This document shows positions 45,883-53,816 of a DNA stretch of 64,000 nt, piece by piece (within the stretch, counting starts at the first letter, position 1; every line of letters starts with the position of its first letter). Source of the stretch: Luteibacter sp. (GTDB lineage: Bacteria > Pseudomonadota > Gammaproteobacteria > Xanthomonadales > Rhodanobacteraceae). The notes beneath the pieces are model-generated. The model did no database searches and was not told the DNA's origin. It saw only the letters and a program-made list of their open reading frames with translations. The DNA lies in the NCBI RefSeq assembly GCF_009912395.1, contig NZ_WNDO01000001.1, positions 186,001 to 250,000 of the forward strand, written 5' to 3'. Made by a program: the position numbers and the translations under genes.

Positions 45883-46488
45883 ATGCCAGGCGTCGCTGAA
45901 GCCACGCCCGCCCACCGCTTTCTCCGCGAGCAGACCCGCGACGCCCACGAGGCCGCCGAAGCCACGACCGGCATGCGGCGGCTGATGGATGGGCAACTGG
46001 ATGCCGAAGGGTATCGGGCGTTGCTCGGTGCGCAGTTGGCGTTGTTCCGGCGCTGGGAAGGCGAGCGCGGCGAGTGGCTGGAGGCGATCCGCGATCGGTG
46101 GCATTACGCATCGCGGGCCACGCCCCTCGAAACCGATCTTTGTAGGAGCGCGTCTTGCGCGCGATCCACGATTGCGACCAGCGGCCATCGCGCGCAAGCG
46201 CGCTCCTACAACGGAAGCGAGCCGTCGTATTGGGGTGAGCTTTATGTCATCGAAGGCTCGTCGCTTGGCGCACGCGTCATCGTGAAGCGCCTTCGCGCGA
46301 TGTTCCCGGACCATCCGCACCACTACTACGCGATGGGCGAAACCTCGCCCACCGACTGGCGTCGCTTCCAGGCCACCCTGGACAACGCCCTTCCCGACGA
46401 CAACGCGCGACGACAGGCCCTTGATGGTGCCTGTGCCATGTTCGCGCGCTTCCAGCAGACCCTCGAGGATCCCGTCGCCCATGTCTGA
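45883..46488 (+). CDS. bphO: Biliverdin-forming heme oxygenase BphO, with REP-like element inside the frame
   Basis: 201 residues. The N-terminal helix carries the probable proximal heme ligand His22 (RDAHEAAE), and the distal region reads ELYVIEGSSLGARV. The enzyme opens heme to biliverdin, the chromophore of the phytochrome encoded next. Residues 87-109 are encoded entirely by a 70-bp REP-like element (46141-46210) in place of a loop between two helical segments. The left arm has one extra T relative to the family, and the frame stays open. The ATG follows the previous stop with no gap, and the end overlaps bphP by 8 bp. Confidence 0.88.
   Translation: MPGVAEATPAHRFLREQTRDAHEAAEATTGMRRLMDGQLDAEGYRALLGAQLALFRRWEGERGEWLEAIRDRWHYASRATPLETDLCRSASCARSTIATSGHRAQARSYNGSEPSYWGELYVIEGSSLGARVIVKRLRAMFPDHPHHYYAMGETSPTDWRRFQATLDNALPDDNARRQALDGACAMFARFQQTLEDPVAHV
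46141..46210. repeat. REP-like palindromic element inside bphO
   Basis: The left arm is TGTAGGAGCGCGTCTTGCGC (one inserted T) and the right arm GCGCGCAAGCGCGCTCCTACA, about 25 bp apart. It is read through as codons 87-109 of bphO, the only copy in the window internal to a coding sequence. Confidence 0.95.
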
Positions 46489-48358
46489 GCTGCCCGACCT
46501 GACCGCCTGCGATCGCGAGCCGATCCATATCCCCGGTTCGATCCAGCCCCATGGCGTGCTGCTCGTGGTGGATGCCACGACGAATCGCGTGCTTCAGGCC
46601 AGCGAAAACGCAGGCGACCTGCTCGGCGTAGGCCTCGACGCGCTGCCCGGCGCGCCGCTGGACGATGTGCTCACCTTGCCGCTGGGCCTGTTCGACGACG
46701 ACGAACGCCCTGCGCACAGCGCCTGGGTGCCCGTACGCTTTCCCCACGGCCATCACGCGGGCACGTGGCATGCCGCGGTGCATGCGTACGACACGCGCTG
46801 GATGATCGAGATCGAACCGCGCGAGGCCTATTTCGAGGACGATCCGATCCGCGTCGCCTACGACCTGGCGCGCAAGCTGGAAAACGATCCCAGCGTGGAA
46901 CGCGCCGCGTCGCGTGTCGCGCGGACCATCCGCAACCTGCTCGGCTACGACCGTGTCATGGTCTATCGCTTCGATCACGACTGGCATGGCGAAGTGGTCG
47001 CCGAAGCCCGTCGCGACGACCTGGAGGCCTACCTCGGCCTGCACTACCCGGCCACCGACATTCCCGTGCAGGCCCGCGCGCTGTACCTGCGCAATCGCGT
47101 ACGCCAGATCAGCGATTGCAAGTACGTACCGTCGCGCATCCTGCCCGCCAACGATCCGCAAACGGGCGCGCCCACCGATCTGTCCGACGTTTCGTTGCGC
47201 AGCGTCTCGCCCGTGCACCTGGAGTACCTGGGCTACATGGGCGTGACCGGCACCCTGGTCGCCTCCATTGTCAGCAATGGCCGGTTGTGGGGCCTGATCG
47301 CCTGCCATCACTACAGTCCGTTCTTCGCCGACCACCAGATGCGCGAAGTGGCCGACGCCGTCGCGCGCTCGTTCGCCACGCGTGTCTCGGCGATCGAGGA
47401 ACTGGAAAAGATCGATGTCGAAAGCACCCTGCTAACAGTGCGCGAAAAGCTCATCACCGCGTTCAACGAAAGCGAGCGCATCGATCCGGACCTGCTGGCC
47501 TCGCTCGCACCCGAGCTGCTCGAAGTGGTCGATGCCGACGGTGTCGCCATCTTCGCGGGCAATCGCGTGATGCGTCACGGCATACTGCCGGACGAAGCGA
47601 CGTTGCTGCATATCCGCGACGTCGTCGGCACCGGCGAGCCTTCGGGCGACGACGGCATCGCCGGCGTGCTGCATACCGACGAGATCGGCCGACGTTATCC
47701 ACCGCTGGCCGCTCCCGAAGTGACCGGACTGGCCGCCGGCATCATCTTCATGCCCTTGCAGATCGATGCCCACAACGCCGTGGTCTGGACCCGCACGGAG
47801 CAGGTTCGCCACGTGCGCTGGGCGGGCAATCCCGCATTGGCCAAGCTGGAGAACATTCCCGGTGCACGTCTCTCGCCCCGGCAGAGTTTCGCCTCATGGC
47901 AGGAAACCGTGCGCGGCAGTTCCCGCCCCTGGTCGCGCCAGCACCTGGATTCGGCGCGCGGCCTGCGCGTGCTGATCGAGATGATGGAACGCAAGCACTA
48001 CCAGCAGAGCTTTGCCCTGCTGCGCGCCTCGCTTGGCCGCCTGCCGGACGCCGTGGTCATCACGGATGCCTCCAGCGGCGACTGGCGCGAATGCGTCGTG
48101 GTCTTCGTCAACGATGCCTATACCCGGCTGACGGGGCGCTCGGCCGAATCTGTCGCGGGGTTGCCGATGTCGTCCCTGCTGGGCGGCGATACCGAAGCCC
48201 TGGCCCGCTCGCTGGACGCCAGGGCGGCGGCCAGCCTTGAGATCCCACTGCGCCGGAACGACGAAAGCCTGCTGCCCGGGCGGGTGGAGCTGGAGGCCGT
48301 GGCCGACCAGGGGGGCAACATCACGCATTGGATGTCGGTGCACCACCCATTGGTCTAG
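46481..48358 (+). CDS. bphP: Bacteriophytochrome, PAS-GAF-PHY with PAS output domain
   Basis: 625 residues. Biliverdin-binding Cys10 is in the N-terminal segment (DLTACDREPIHIPG). The PAS domain spans about 20-115, the GAF domain about 130-300 with the PATDIP motif (YPATDIPVQARALY), and PHY about 310-500 with its tongue (RQSFASWQETVRGSSRPW). A C-terminal PAS domain (about 515-625) is the only output; there is no histidine kinase or GGDEF. This matches the Xanthomonas XccBphP layout. It is a red/far-red sensor, probably signalling by protein interaction. It overlaps bphO, so chromophore and apoprotein are co-produced. Confidence 0.96.
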   Translation: MSELPDLTACDREPIHIPGSIQPHGVLLVVDATTNRVLQASENAGDLLGVGLDALPGAPLDDVLTLPLGLFDDDERPAHSAWVPVRFPHGHHAGTWHAAVHAYDTRWMIEIEPREAYFEDDPIRVAYDLARKLENDPSVERAASRVARTIRNLLGYDRVMVYRFDHDWHGEVVAEARRDDLEAYLGLHYPATDIPVQARALYLRNRVRQISDCKYVPSRILPANDPQTGAPTDLSDVSLRSVSPVHLEYLGYMGVTGTLVASIVSNGRLWGLIACHHYSPFFADHQMREVADAVARSFATRVSAIEELEKIDVESTLLTVREKLITAFNESERIDPDLLASLAPELLEVVDADGVAIFAGNRVMRHGILPDEATLLHIRDVVGTGEPSGDDGIAGVLHTDEIGRRYPPLAAPEVTGLAAGIIFMPLQIDAHNAVVWTRTEQVRHVRWAGNPALAKLENIPGARLSPRQSFASWQETVRGSSRPWSRQHLDSARGLRVLIEMMERKHYQQSFALLRASLGRLPDAVVITDASSGDWRECVVVFVNDAYTRLTGRSAESVAGLPMSSLLGGDTEALARSLDARAAASLEIPLRRNDESLLPGRVELEAVADQGGNITHWMSVHHPLV

Positions 48359-48360
48359 GC

Positions 48361-48387
48361 GGATCGCGCGCGAGCGCGCTCCTACAA
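48361..48387. repeat. REP-like element, single degenerate arm
   Basis: GCGCGCGAGCGCGCTCCTACA follows the bphP stop by a few bases. Only one arm is present and one base differs in the core. It lies between bphP and the bpt promoter. Confidence 0.8.
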
Positions 48388-48405
48388 ACGGGGGGCGGGG
48401 AGCGC

Positions 48406-48411
48406 TATAAC
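48406..48411 (+). promoter_or_regulatory. -10-like hexamer close to the bpt start
   Basis: TATAAC ends eight bases before the bpt ATG at 48420. A start at normal distance would give a leader of 0-3 nt. GGGG between the hexamer and the ATG is too close to act as a normal ribosome site. Confidence 0.45.
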
Positions 48412-48419
48412 ATGGGGCC

Positions 48420-49127
48420 ATGACCGACCGCGTCCGCCTCTTCCAGACCTTGCCGCATACCTGCGGCTACTACGCCGAGCGGACGGCGCAGAATCTCGTG
48501 GTCGATCCGGGCGCGCCCCATCTCGATCGCCTTTACGGGCCGGCCCTGTCCAAGGGTTTCCGACGCGCAGGCAGCCATTTGTATCTGCCCCAGTGCGCCG
48601 CCTGCCAGGCCTGCGTGCCGTGCCGCATCGACGTGGAGCGCTTCGAGCCCGACCGCACGCAGCGGCGTGGTCTCAAGCGCAATGCCGACCTGACCGTGGT
48701 CGAGGCCATGCCCGGCTACAGCGAGGAGCGCCACATCCTCTACGAGCGCTACCTGCACGCTCGCCACAGTGGCGGCGGCATGGACGCGGCGGACGCCGAG
48801 GATTTCCAGCGCTTCCTGAGCGCGCCGTGGAGCCCCACGCTGTTCCTGGAGTTCCGCAAGAACGACCGCCTGCTAGGCGTGGCGGTCACGGACGTAATGC
48901 TGGCAGGTCTTTCGGCCGTCTATACGTTTTACGATCCGGACGAAGCCGCGCGCAGCCTGGGCACCTTCGGCATCCTGCAACAGGTCGCCCTGGCCCGGCG
49001 TCGCGGCATTCCGTATGTGTACCTGGGCTTCTGGATCGCCGGCCATCCGAAGATGGACTACAAGCGCCGCTTCCATGCGCTGGAAGTTCGTCGGCACGGG
49101 CGTTGGATATCCATGCCCGACGATTGA
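48420..49127 (+). CDS. bpt: Aspartate/glutamate leucyltransferase
   Basis: 235 residues. The N-terminal half has the Cys cluster typical of the ATE/Bpt family (HTCGYY, then CAACQACVPCRI). The C-terminal half has the acyltransferase core with TFYDP and YVYLGFWIAGHPKMDYKRRF. Bpt moves Leu from Leu-tRNA to proteins with N-terminal Asp or Glu, creating degrons for ClpS-ClpAP in the N-end rule pathway. The stop abuts, without a gap, the stop of the convergent yjbQ-like gene. Confidence 0.95.
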   Translation: MTDRVRLFQTLPHTCGYYAERTAQNLVVDPGAPHLDRLYGPALSKGFRRAGSHLYLPQCAACQACVPCRIDVERFEPDRTQRRGLKRNADLTVVEAMPGYSEERHILYERYLHARHSGGGMDAADAEDFQRFLSAPWSPTLFLEFRKNDRLLGVAVTDVMLAGLSAVYTFYDPDEAARSLGTFGILQQVALARRRGIPYVYLGFWIAGHPKMDYKRRFHALEVRRHGRWISMPDD

Positions 49128-49568
49128 TCAGTGGCCGATCACCGTGACGGTGATCTTGCGCTGGTGCGCCTCGTGGCGATGTTCGTAGAGGAACACCCCC
49201 TGCCAGGTGCCCAGCAGGGGACGCCCTGCATGCACCGGGATCGACAGCGATACGCCGGTCAATACGGAACGCACATGGGCCGGCATGTCGTCCGGCCCCT
49301 CGTCGCGATGCCGGAACAGCGAATCGCCGTCGGGCACGAGACGGGAGAAGAACCGTTCCAGGTCGGCCACGACGGTGGGATCGGCGTTTTCGCCGATCAG
49401 CAGCGACGCGCTGGTGTGCTGCACGAAGACCTGCGCCAGCCCCGTGGTGACGCCGCTGGCCGAGACAGCCTCGGCCACGCGATCGGTCACCTCTTCCAGC
49501 GAGCGGCCGCGCGTATGCACGGTAAAGGTGGTCTGCGCGACGTGCTGGACGGGCTGGGCTCGGCTCAT
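49128..49568 (-). CDS. yjbQ: YjbQ family (secondary thiamine-phosphate synthase-like) protein
   Basis: 146 residues from the ATG at 49568, with GAGG upstream. The single-domain protein has family landmarks VQHTSASLLIGENADPTV and LPL-like LLGTWQGVFLYEHR. YjbQ proteins show weak thiamine phosphate synthase activity in some species; the true role is unsettled. It lies 7 bp after pdxH on the same strand. The two genes, both linked to vitamin-like cofactors, probably share a transcript. Confidence 0.9.
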   Translation of the reverse strand: MSRAQPVQHVAQTTFTVHTRGRSLEEVTDRVAEAVSASGVTTGLAQVFVQHTSASLLIGENADPTVVADLERFFSRLVPDGDSLFRHRDEGPDDMPAHVRSVLTGVSLSIPVHAGRPLLGTWQGVFLYEHRHEAHQRKITVTVIGH

Positions 49569-49575
49569 GGCGACC

Positions 49576-50163
49576 TCAGGGATAAAGCAGGCGACTCGTC
49601 CAGCTTGTACCGTGATCCGTGTGCACGATGCGTTCGTGGAGGCGGAAGGTGGCGCCGTACCAGAACTCGATGCGATCCGGCTCGACGAGGTAACCGCCCC
49701 AATGCGCCGGACGCGGTACGTCACGGCCGTCGAATTCCTTCTCGTAATGGGCGACGCGATCCTCGAAGGTCTGCCGGTTGGGCAGTTCCTGGCTCTGCTT
49801 CGACGCCCAGGCGCCGATCTGGCTGCCACGGGGACGACTGGCGAAATAGGCGTCCGATTCGGCGTCGGAGACCTTGGACGCCCGGCCTTCGAAACGCACC
49901 TGGATGCCTTCGCGGATCTGCTTCCAGTGGAAGCACACGGCGACCTGGCCGTGCGCGGCGATCTCGCCGGCCTTGGCGCTTTCGTAATTGGTGAAGAAAT
50001 GCAGGCCGTGTTCGTCGATCGCCTTGAGCAGGACGATGCGCGAGTGCACGCGACCGGTACCGTCGACGGTGGCGAGGTTCATCGCCGTGGGTTCGCGGTC
50101 GCCGCTGGCCTTGGCCTCGTCGAGCAGGCCACGGAAGGTATCGAGAATCTCGGGGGTAAGCAT
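49576..50163 (-). CDS. pdxH: Pyridoxamine 5'-phosphate oxidase
   Basis: 195 residues. PdxH motifs include RIVLLKAIDEHGLHFFTNYESAKAGE, GRASKVSDAESDAYFASRPRGSQIGAW, PAHWGGYLVEPDRIEFW and RLHERI near the C-terminus. The FMN enzyme oxidises PNP or PMP to pyridoxal phosphate in the cytoplasm. Its start codon lies only 11 bp from an in-frame ATG of the divergent kinase gene, so the two promoters must overlap the opposite coding sequences. Confidence 0.96.
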   Translation of the reverse strand: MLTPEILDTFRGLLDEAKASGDREPTAMNLATVDGTGRVHSRIVLLKAIDEHGLHFFTNYESAKAGEIAAHGQVAVCFHWKQIREGIQVRFEGRASKVSDAESDAYFASRPRGSQIGAWASKQSQELPNRQTFEDRVAHYEKEFDGRDVPRPAHWGGYLVEPDRIEFWYGATFRLHERIVHTDHGTSWTSRLLYP

Positions 50164-50173
50164 GACGTTGGAC

Positions 50174-50179
50174 TATGCT
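50174..50179 (+). promoter_or_regulatory. -10-like hexamer near the kinase start
   Basis: TATGCT ends seven bases before the ATG at 50187. If used, the mRNA would begin at about that ATG, favouring the shorter kinase start over the ATG at 50175 inside the hexamer. The -35 would lie within pdxH. Confidence 0.4.
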
Positions 50180-50186
50180 TCAGACC

Positions 50187-50996
50187 ATGGAAGCACCCGA
50201 TGCTAGCACGCTGGCCCAGGCCATCCTTGGACGTTTCGTCGCGGGTATCGAGCCGGCGCGGCCGCCGTTCGTGCTGGGTATCTCGGGCCTGCAGGGCAGC
50301 GGCAAGAGCACGCTGGCGGCGGCGCTGGTCGAAGCGGCAGGCCACCTCGGATGGGGTGCCGTGGCGCTGTCGCTGGACGATGCCTACCTGACCCACGCGG
50401 AACGCCAGTCGCTGGCTCGCGAAGTGCACCCGCTGCTGCGGACGCGCGGTGTGCCGGGAACGCACGACCTGGCCTTGCTGGGCACCACGCTCGATGCCCT
50501 GGCGAACGCCTCGCCGGAAAACCCGGTGCCCGTGCCGCGCTTCGACAAAGGCCACGACGACCGCTACGACCCGCACCTGTGGCCCACTGTCGCCGAGCCG
50601 CCGAGACTGGTGGTACTGGAAGGTTGGTGCCTTGGTGTCGATCCCGAGGACGACACCGCGCTGGACACGCCGATCAACGCGTTGGAACGCGACGAGGATG
50701 CCGACGGTCGCTGGCGACGCTGGGTGAATGCCCAGTTGGAAGGGTATGCCGCGATCTGGCGGCGCCTGGACGCCCTGGTGGTGTTGCAGGCGCCGTCATG
50801 GGACGTCGTGGCGCGATGGCGCGACGAGGCCGAACGGCCGCTGCGCGAACGCGATGAACCCAGGGCGATGGATGCGGCCGCGTTGGCGCGTTTCCTGGCG
50901 CATTACGAGCGGTTGAGCCGGCATGCGCTGAGGACGCTGGAATGGAAGGCCGATGGGGTCATCCACCTCGACGAAGATCGCCACCCTACCCTGTAG
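50187..50996 (+). CDS. P-loop kinase, D-glycerate 3-kinase-like
   Basis: About 269 residues from the ATG at 50187; the ATG at 50175 would add four. The P-loop is GISGLQGSGKST near residue 34. A LSLDDAYLT segment and the lid-like VPRFDKGHDDRY and VLEGWCLGV motifs match plant-type glycerate kinases and the YggC/uridine kinase-like group. It would phosphorylate a small metabolite, most likely D-glycerate to 3-phosphoglycerate. Its TAG stop at 50994-50996 is part of a 46-bp REP-like palindrome shared with the convergent epimerase gene. Confidence 0.85.
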   Translation: MEAPDASTLAQAILGRFVAGIEPARPPFVLGISGLQGSGKSTLAAALVEAAGHLGWGAVALSLDDAYLTHAERQSLAREVHPLLRTRGVPGTHDLALLGTTLDALANASPENPVPVPRFDKGHDDRYDPHLWPTVAEPPRLVVLEGWCLGVDPEDDTALDTPINALERDEDADGRWRRWVNAQLEGYAAIWRRLDALVVLQAPSWDVVARWRDEAERPLRERDEPRAMDAAALARFLAHYERLSRHALRTLEWKADGVIHLDEDRHPTL

Positions 50997-51037
50997 GAGC
51001 GCGCTTGCGCGCGATCGCGCGCAAGCGCGCTCCTACA
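50992..51037. repeat. REP-like element, perfect 46-bp palindrome supplying two stop codons
   Basis: Same 46-mer as at 41944-41989. The left arm gives TAG to the rightward kinase (50994-50996) and the right arm gives TAG to the leftward epimerase (51033-51035). The two convergent genes are therefore separated by nothing but the repeat. Confidence 0.95.
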
Positions 51038-51881
51038 AGAGCAGGGCCGCATAACCCTCACGCGCATCCGGCCATTGGCAACGAAAACCGCTCTCGCGCA
51101 ATCGCGCATTCGACAAGCGCTTGCTGCCCACACCTGCCGGCCCCGGACCATCGGCTGGGCGTGGCACGCCCAAGAGATCGGCCAAGCGGTCATACAGCAC
51201 ATCGATCGGTAGCGGCGTGTCGTCCACGCCGACATACACCGGCGCGGGCTCCGCCAGCGTCAGCACGTGCGCCAGCACGGCCGCCGCATCGTCGACATGG
51301 ATGCGGTTGGCGAACACCTGCCGCCCACGCGGAACGACCGCCTTGCCCTCGCGCAACCGATCCAGCAATTGCGTGCGCCCCGGACCGTAGAGGCCGGCGA
51401 ACCGCACCGACACCCCACCGATATCGCTCGCCGCAAGCCAACGCTCGGCCTCCAGCAGCACCTGCCCGTTGAAGCCGGGCGGCGCGGGGGAGGTGTCTTC
51501 ATCGACCCAGCCCTCGCCCTGCTCGCCGTACACCGCCGAGGACGACACAAACACCGTGCGCCGGGGCCGCGTGGGAAGCGCCTCGACAAGGTGGCGCAGG
51601 CCGTCCACGAAAACGGCCCGATAGGCCGCCTCGTCACGACGATCCGGCGAGGGGGCGAACACCACGGCATCGACCGCCGGCAGGCCCTGTAACGACGCGG
51701 GATCGGTCAGGTCGCCGCGTAGCCAGGTCCACGGATCGCCTGCGCCCTCGACCGGATGGCGACGAAGGGCGAACACCCGATGACCGCGCTCGGCCAGCCT
51801 TCGCGCGGTCCGCATGCCGATATCGCCGGCACCGGCGACGAGAAGGGTTTCATATCCGGGGGCCGGGCTTGTTGCTAGCAT
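51033..51881 (-). CDS. NAD(P)-dependent epimerase/dehydratase family protein (YeeZ-like)
   Basis: 282 residues from the ATG at 51881. The Rossmann start is LLVAGAGDIGMRTARRLAERGHRV. SSSAVYGEQGEGW supplies the catalytic-type Ser/Tyr region, but the usual YxxxK is not obvious (GFNGQVLLEAERWL). It resembles YeeZ-type short proteins of unknown substrate. Its stop is provided by the REP palindrome. Its start is 7 bp from the aroK ATG on the other strand. Confidence 0.85.
   Translation of the reverse strand: MLATSPAPGYETLLVAGAGDIGMRTARRLAERGHRVFALRRHPVEGAGDPWTWLRGDLTDPASLQGLPAVDAVVFAPSPDRRDEAAYRAVFVDGLRHLVEALPTRPRRTVFVSSSAVYGEQGEGWVDEDTSPAPPGFNGQVLLEAERWLAASDIGGVSVRFAGLYGPGRTQLLDRLREGKAVVPRGRQVFANRIHVDDAAAVLAHVLTLAEPAPVYVGVDDTPLPIDVLYDRLADLLGVPRPADGPGPAGVGSKRLSNARLRESGFRCQWPDAREGYAALLL
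51876..51881 (+). promoter_or_regulatory. -10-like hexamer near the aroK start
   Basis: TAGCAT ends seven bases before the aroK ATG at 51889. Its last three bases are the complement of the divergent epimerase start codon. A leaderless aroK mRNA is suggested. Confidence 0.4.
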
Positions 51882-51888
51882 GGGAGCG

Positions 51889-52419
51889 ATGAATCCTTCG
51901 CCCAACCTGTTCCTGGTCGGCCCCACGGGCGCCGGCAAGACCACGATCGGACAACGCCTCGCGGCGCATTACGGTTTGCCGTTCGTCGATCTCGACGTGG
52001 CCATCGAGTCGCATTACGGCGCCACGGTGGCCACGATCTTCGAACGCGAAGGCGAGGCCGGTTTCCGGTCGCGCGAAAGCGCGCACCTGGATGAGTTTAG
52101 TCGCCACGATGGCATCGTGCTCGCCACCGGCGCCGGCGCGGTGCTCGACCCCGCCAATCGCGAGGCATTGGCGACGCGCGGCACGGTGCTGATGCTCGGC
52201 GTCGAGGTGGACGAACAGCTCGATCGCCTCGTGCACGACACGGCCCGGCCGATGATCGCCGGCAACGACCGTCGCGGCCGGCTCGAAGCGCTGGCCGACG
52301 CGCGCAACCACCTTTACGAGGAGATTGCGGACCTGATCTTCCGCGGCCGCCACGAAAGCGTCGACGACGCGGTGCCGCGCGCGATCGCCCTCCTCGAACG
52401 CCACTGGAAACGCCCCTGA
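51889..52419 (+). CDS. aroK: Shikimate kinase
   Basis: 176 residues from the ATG at 51889. The P-loop is GPTGAGKT near residues 11-18, with DLDVAIE, the shikimate-binding EAGFRSRE and TGAGAV (Gly-Ala in place of the common GGG), and the lid region RPMIAGNDRRGRL. It phosphorylates shikimate at O3 in the chorismate pathway. The TGA overlaps the aroB ATG (TGATG), the conserved aroKB arrangement. Confidence 0.95.
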   Translation: MNPSPNLFLVGPTGAGKTTIGQRLAAHYGLPFVDLDVAIESHYGATVATIFEREGEAGFRSRESAHLDEFSRHDGIVLATGAGAVLDPANREALATRGTVLMLGVEVDEQLDRLVHDTARPMIAGNDRRGRLEALADARNHLYEEIADLIFRGRHESVDDAVPRAIALLERHWKRP

Positions 52420-53486
52420 TGGATACCGTCGACGTCGCCCTCGCCAGACGCAGCTACCCCGTCTGGATTGGTCCCGGCCTGCTGGCCGACAGCGCCCGAT
52501 GGCGTGCGCGCATCCGCGGCCGCCATGTGCTCGTGGTGAGCAACACCACCGTCGCGCCGCTCTACCTCGGCGCACTGGAGCGAGGCCTGGCAGGCCTCAC
52601 CTGGTCGTCCTTCCTGCTCGACGACGGCGAGACCCACAAGACCTTCGCCAACGTCGGCCGCGTGCTCGACGCGCTGGGCGCGCTGGGTGCCACGCGCGAC
52701 GCCTGCGTGATCGCGCTGGGCGGTGGCGTCGTGGGCGACCTGGCCGGCTTCGCCGCCGCCTGCTGGATGCGCGGCATCGATTTCATCCAGGTGCCCACCA
52801 CCCTGTTGGCCATGGTCGATTCGTCCGTGGGCGGCAAGACCGGCGTGAACCTGCCCGTGGGCAAGAACCTCGCCGGTGCCTTCCACCAGCCACGCGCCGT
52901 GGTGGCCGACACCGAGCTGCTGCGCACGCTGCCACAGCGCGAATACCTCGCCGGCATCGCCGAAGTGGTCAAGGGCGCCGCCATCGGCGACCTGCCCTTC
53001 TTCGCCTGGCTGGAAGCCAACGCCGCCGCCCTCGCGCGTCGCGACGCCGACGTGCTGGTCGAGGCCATCGCGCGCAAGTGTCGCTACAAGGCTGGCGTCG
53101 TCGCCCGCGACGAGACCGAACAAGGCGAGCGCGCCCTGCTCAACCTCGGCCACACCTTCGGGCACGCCCTGGAAACCGCGGGCAACTACAGCGAGATCCT
53201 GCACGGGGAAGGCGTCGCCATCGGCATGGTGCTCGCTGCTCGCTTGTCCGAGCGTCTGGGCATGGCGTCGGCGGAGGACACCCACCGCCTGGTCGCGCTG
53301 CTCCAGCGCCTGGGCCTACCCGTGGAACCCTCCAAGGCCCATGCGGCCAGCCGCCTGCTCGACCTGATGCGGCTGGACAAGAAGAACACCGCCGGAACGT
53401 TGCGCCTCATCCTCTGGCGCGGCATCGGCCAGGCCGAGATCGTCTCGGGCGTGCCCGACGCCGACGTGCTCGCCGTGCTGGAATGA
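52419..53486 (+). CDS. aroB: 3-dehydroquinate synthase
   Basis: 355 residues. Landmarks are the NAD-binding DDGETHKTF and ALGGGVVGDLAGFAAACWMRGIDFIQVPTTLLAMVDSSVGGKTGVN, and zinc ligands around LNLGHTFGHALE. It converts DAHP to 3-dehydroquinate, the second step of the shikimate pathway. Length matches the family. It is co-translated with aroK. The next gene starts 67 bp later, probably from its own promoter. Confidence 0.97.
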   Translation: MDTVDVALARRSYPVWIGPGLLADSARWRARIRGRHVLVVSNTTVAPLYLGALERGLAGLTWSSFLLDDGETHKTFANVGRVLDALGALGATRDACVIALGGGVVGDLAGFAAACWMRGIDFIQVPTTLLAMVDSSVGGKTGVNLPVGKNLAGAFHQPRAVVADTELLRTLPQREYLAGIAEVVKGAAIGDLPFFAWLEANAAALARRDADVLVEAIARKCRYKAGVVARDETEQGERALLNLGHTFGHALETAGNYSEILHGEGVAIGMVLAARLSERLGMASAEDTHRLVALLQRLGLPVEPSKAHAASRLLDLMRLDKKNTAGTLRLILWRGIGQAEIVSGVPDADVLAVLE

Positions 53487-53552
53487 CGCACGGCGTGCGC
53501 CCCCTGGGGGGAGCGCCTACAATGGTCGGCCTTGCGCTGTTCGGATGGTTCG

Positions 53553-53816
53553 ATGCGGATCTACCTGCAAACCTTGCCCGAATCGGGAGCGGAAGCGCCC
53601 CGGTACGTCCAGATCTCGCTCGAACAGGATCTGTTCGGCGGCTGGACGCTCTATCGCGAAAGCGGCGTGCAGGGTGGCAAGGCCACGCTCAAGCGTGACG
53701 TCTATCTGGAATACGACAAGGCGCTCGCCGCCTTCGTCCGCGCGCGCGACGCGCAACTGAAGAAGGGTTTGAAGGTCATGTTCAGCCAGGGTCAGGAGTC
53801 CGCGCATGGCCGCTGA
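53553..53816 (+). CDS. Small WGR-like domain protein
   Basis: 87 residues from the ATG at 53553 ([12 protein letters not shown]). The core [28 protein letters not shown] follows the WGR pattern (a Trp, then Arg-x-Gly-x-x-Gly), found in PARP-like and some bacterial small proteins where it can bind nucleic acid. A possible -10 TACAAT lies about 30 bp upstream. The 3' end overlaps hemE by 11 bp, coupling a probable nucleic-acid-binding protein to heme synthesis. Its function is unknown. Confidence 0.75.
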   Translation: MRIYLQTLPESGAEAPRYVQISLEQDLFGGWTLYRESGVQGGKATLKRDVYLEYDKALAAFVRARDAQLKKGLKVMFSQGQESAHGR

